From positions 86,516-123,413 of the forward strand of contig NW_014577266.1 in NCBI RefSeq assembly GCF_000485595.1: 36,898 bases of DNA, given 5' to 3'. Both the position numbers and the translations under genes were made by a program. A model generated the notes under the pieces. It made no database searches and was not told where the DNA came from. It saw only the letters and a list, made by a program, of their open reading frames with translations. This DNA comes from Priapulus caudatus. Lineage: Eukaryota; Priapulida; Priapulimorpha; Priapulimorphida; Priapulidae. This document shows positions 35,372 through 36,898 of this stretch, in pieces (positions within the stretch are counted from its first letter, which is position 1; each line of letters opens with the position of its first letter).

Positions 35372-35675
35372 ACATTAAAAATTAAAAATTAAAATTAAAA
35401 AGTAAGAAATTAAAAATAATACATACTAAAGACGTAGGTAAAAGGAAAAAAATGAAAAAAGGGGAAAATAAGTTCCCCAGCTGGAACTCGAACCCGGAAT
35501 CCCGGTGTAGGAGACGGATGTTCTAGCGATTATGCCTGGCACTGCGCCGTTAAGGGCATACCAGAGCACACACCATGGATTCACACGTACGTGATGTTTT
35601 AATCTGTACGCACCGCCATCTATTGATGAATAGAATTTTTATAAATTTTTAACTTTTTAACTTTTTAAAATTTTT
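35372..35675 (-). mobile_element. SINE-like unit flanked by inverted AT-rich repeats
   Basis: (ATTAAAA)n at about 35375-35415 and (TTTTTAAC)n-type sequence at about 35636-35675 face each other as an inverted pair. The tRNA-like segment at 35478-35565 lies between them. This could be a tRNA-derived SINE read on the minus strand with an AT-rich tail at 35375-35430, or a tRNA pseudogene captured between AT-rich repeats. Ends are approximate. Confidence 0.45.
35478..35565 (-). ncRNA. tRNA-like sequence (Pol III A and B boxes)
   Basis: On the minus strand a B-box GGTTCGAGTTCC (35483-35494) fits the consensus closely, and an A-box-like CGGCGCAGTG (35540-35549) stands about 45 bp upstream, the expected spacing. 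A T-arm can be drawn around the B-box, but the anticodon arm (around CCGTCTCCTACACCGG) does not form a standard 5-bp stem with a 7-base loop, so a functional tRNA is unlikely. It is best seen as a tRNA-derived SINE head or tRNA pseudogene. Confidence 0.65.
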
Positions 35676-35733
35676 GTTTCAGCCAGAACATGCACCTCCC
35701 TCCCAGACGTGCTGATTCTGAAAATATCTTTAG

Positions 35734-35875
35734 TTTTCCTCTAGGCTGCGGAGTTCTCTAGTTATGCGAGTACGGACTAATTCGGCTGAACAACATTATA
35801 TATATAGATTTTCCTCTAGGCTGCGGAGTTCTCTAGTTATGCGAGTACGGACTAATTCGGCTGAACAACATTATA
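35734..35875. repeat. 75-bp period tandem duplication, 67 bp identical
   Basis: 35734-35800 and 35809-35875 are identical over 67 bp (starting TTTTCCTCTAGGCTGCGG, ending AACAACATTATA), separated by TATATAGA. Zero divergence indicates a very recent duplication or an assembly duplication. Confidence 0.97.
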
Positions 35876-36563
35876 ACACAAGGAATTTTCTAGAATAATA
35901 CCCAGCAGGTATAAGAGGTCATATACGGTCAATATACGTGTGTGCTTACGGTACTATGTACGCAACTTTTATGTTTCATTACAAATTCAGAAGTTACGTA
36001 CTGATGTGTAATTTGGCATGACATTAACTACACGTAGATATAAATTTACGGCACTATTGCAATTTAAATTTTTAATTACCATAATGCATATATACAATAC
36101 TAGCAAACATGTTAAACAGAAACTACAATACAGCTGTAGTGTAATCACAGAATAGATTAGTTAATCCGTAAACGGCTAGTTTTATGCTAGACAACGTAGG
36201 GTTCGCATCCCCTATAGCGACAGTCTAGTACTAAAACATGCTGTATTTATATATTTGAAATTTTTACGACATGTAGTATTTACGCGTTGCGTTGAGTAAA
36301 TGCGTCTTTTTATCTATTAGCTGATGAATAATTACTGCCAACGTTTAAATGTAAGAAGAGCCGCTTACTTCCCTGTTTACCCTGCCGTCGGGAATGCAAG
36401 CCTGTTTCACAAGCATATATAACGTAGCAATGTCTTATGCCTGCTACATGCACCAATCAATACCGGCTTATTTACCCTGTGTGCGCTGTACTGCTGCCAT
36501 ATATGATGTCTACAGCTATATATGATGTTGTGTCAGATATCCCCTCACTCACCAGTCAGCTTC
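35876..36563. other. Unassigned sequence
   Basis: AT-rich, no recognised gene. ATATATGATGT-(C/T)TACAG-type pair near 36498-36530. Confidence 0.4.
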
Positions 36564-36759
36564 ATATTTGAACGTCACAGTCTCTGATATCGGTGGCGTC
36601 AGCCTATTGTAGGTACCGTTAGGTGACGTACAATGACACTGGCAGCCGGCAGGGACCGGAGTTACAATCACATTTGAAAGTCAGTCTCTGATATCGGTAA
36701 CCCCAGCCTATTGTAGGTACCGTTAGGTGACGTACAATGACACTGGCAGCCGGCAGTGC
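36564..36759. repeat. ~104-bp tandem duplication
   Basis: The unit AGTCTCTGATATCGGT then CAGCCTATTGTAGGTACC and GGTGACGTACAATGACAC begins at 36579 and again at 36683. The block of about 50 bp ending GGCAGCCGGCAG is identical in both, while the start of the unit has a few changes. It abuts the right inverted-repeat copy. Confidence 0.95.
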
Positions 36760-36898
36760 GGGCGCCCGCCGGGGGTGATCATATTTATAGTCTGTGGGGT
36801 GGTTTAGGAATGGGCAGCGCAGCTGAGTAGGAATGCTGGGTCGACTAGGCGACGTGTCTATAGAAGCCATAGAACAGCTTCCCCCACTTAAAATCGGC
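36756..36898 (-). repeat. 140-bp inverted repeat, right copy
   Basis: Reverse complement of 33503-33643, from GTGCGGGCGCCCGC inward end to AAAATCGGC at the window edge. The match reaches the last base, so the true end of the repeat lies at or beyond the window. Confidence 0.92.

Noticed and set aside
35013-35392. Met-Ala-Trp-His and His-Ala-Met-Pro repeat proteins on both strands
   Set aside because: Shadows of the CCATG/CCATC pentanucleotide repeat.
35478-35565. Functional tRNA gene
   Set aside because: A- and B-boxes are present, but the anticodon arm does not fold to a normal stem and seven-base loop.

Overview
This is a gene-sparse stretch of an animal genome. No bacterial-style operon, phage or CRISPR array is present. 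The evidence for an animal is: (1) one coding exon on the minus strand (9643-9739) that encodes the conserved start of the DEP domain of an R7-family RGS protein (RGS6/RGS7/EGL-10 type), bounded by consensus splice sites; (2) an interstitial run of the metazoan telomere hexamer TTAGGG (20571-20615); (3) decayed PIF/Harbinger nuclease fragments, several MITE-like foldbacks, and very abundant microsatellites (GA, AT, GATA/GGAT/GACA, CACG/CACACG, AGC/AAC). TTAGGG rather than TTAGG argues mildly against an arthropod. CpG does not look strongly depleted by eye. A non-arthropod invertebrate, perhaps marine, with long introns is plausible, but the species cannot be read from the window.

Layout. 1-650: a foldback repeat ('family X'), with a second copy at 28926-29126. 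651-1906: a foldback element with ~300-bp inverted arms that carry CCGT/GGAC microsatellites. 2122-3092: AGT/AAC/AGC, GA and GTGC simple repeats. 3093-9642: mostly unassigned, probably intronic. 9643-9739: the RGS7-like exon. 9740-27100: unassigned DNA broken up by microsatellites, small hairpins, one MITE (14909-15082), an assembly gap inside a GA array (18224-18500), the telomeric repeat and a ~0.8-kb GATA-family mosaic (23521-24300). 27290-28925: two nested or tandem fragments of a PIF/Harbinger element, each with a TATA box and the N-terminal part of the nuclease, separated by inverted arrays of short repeats. 28926-30110: family X copy 2, then a tandem repeat of about 146 bp. 30566-30731: a MITE. 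30863-31617: three adjacent open frames of unknown origin. 33503-36898: two inverted 140-bp copies flanking 3.1 kb that holds CCATG/CCATC repeats, a tRNA-like (SINE-like) sequence and two exact or near-exact tandem duplications.

Only the RGS7-like exon is a confident host gene. It places a neuronal-type G-protein regulator gene on the minus strand. Because no other R7 exon was recognised here, most of the window is probably its introns, though this is inference. The rest of the interpretable content is mobile-element debris and simple repeats. I found no convincing new multi-gene system. The best candidates for something undescribed are the 3.4-kb inverted-repeat-flanked block at the right end, the unexplained open frames at 30863-31617, and the Harbinger subterminal repeat arrays.
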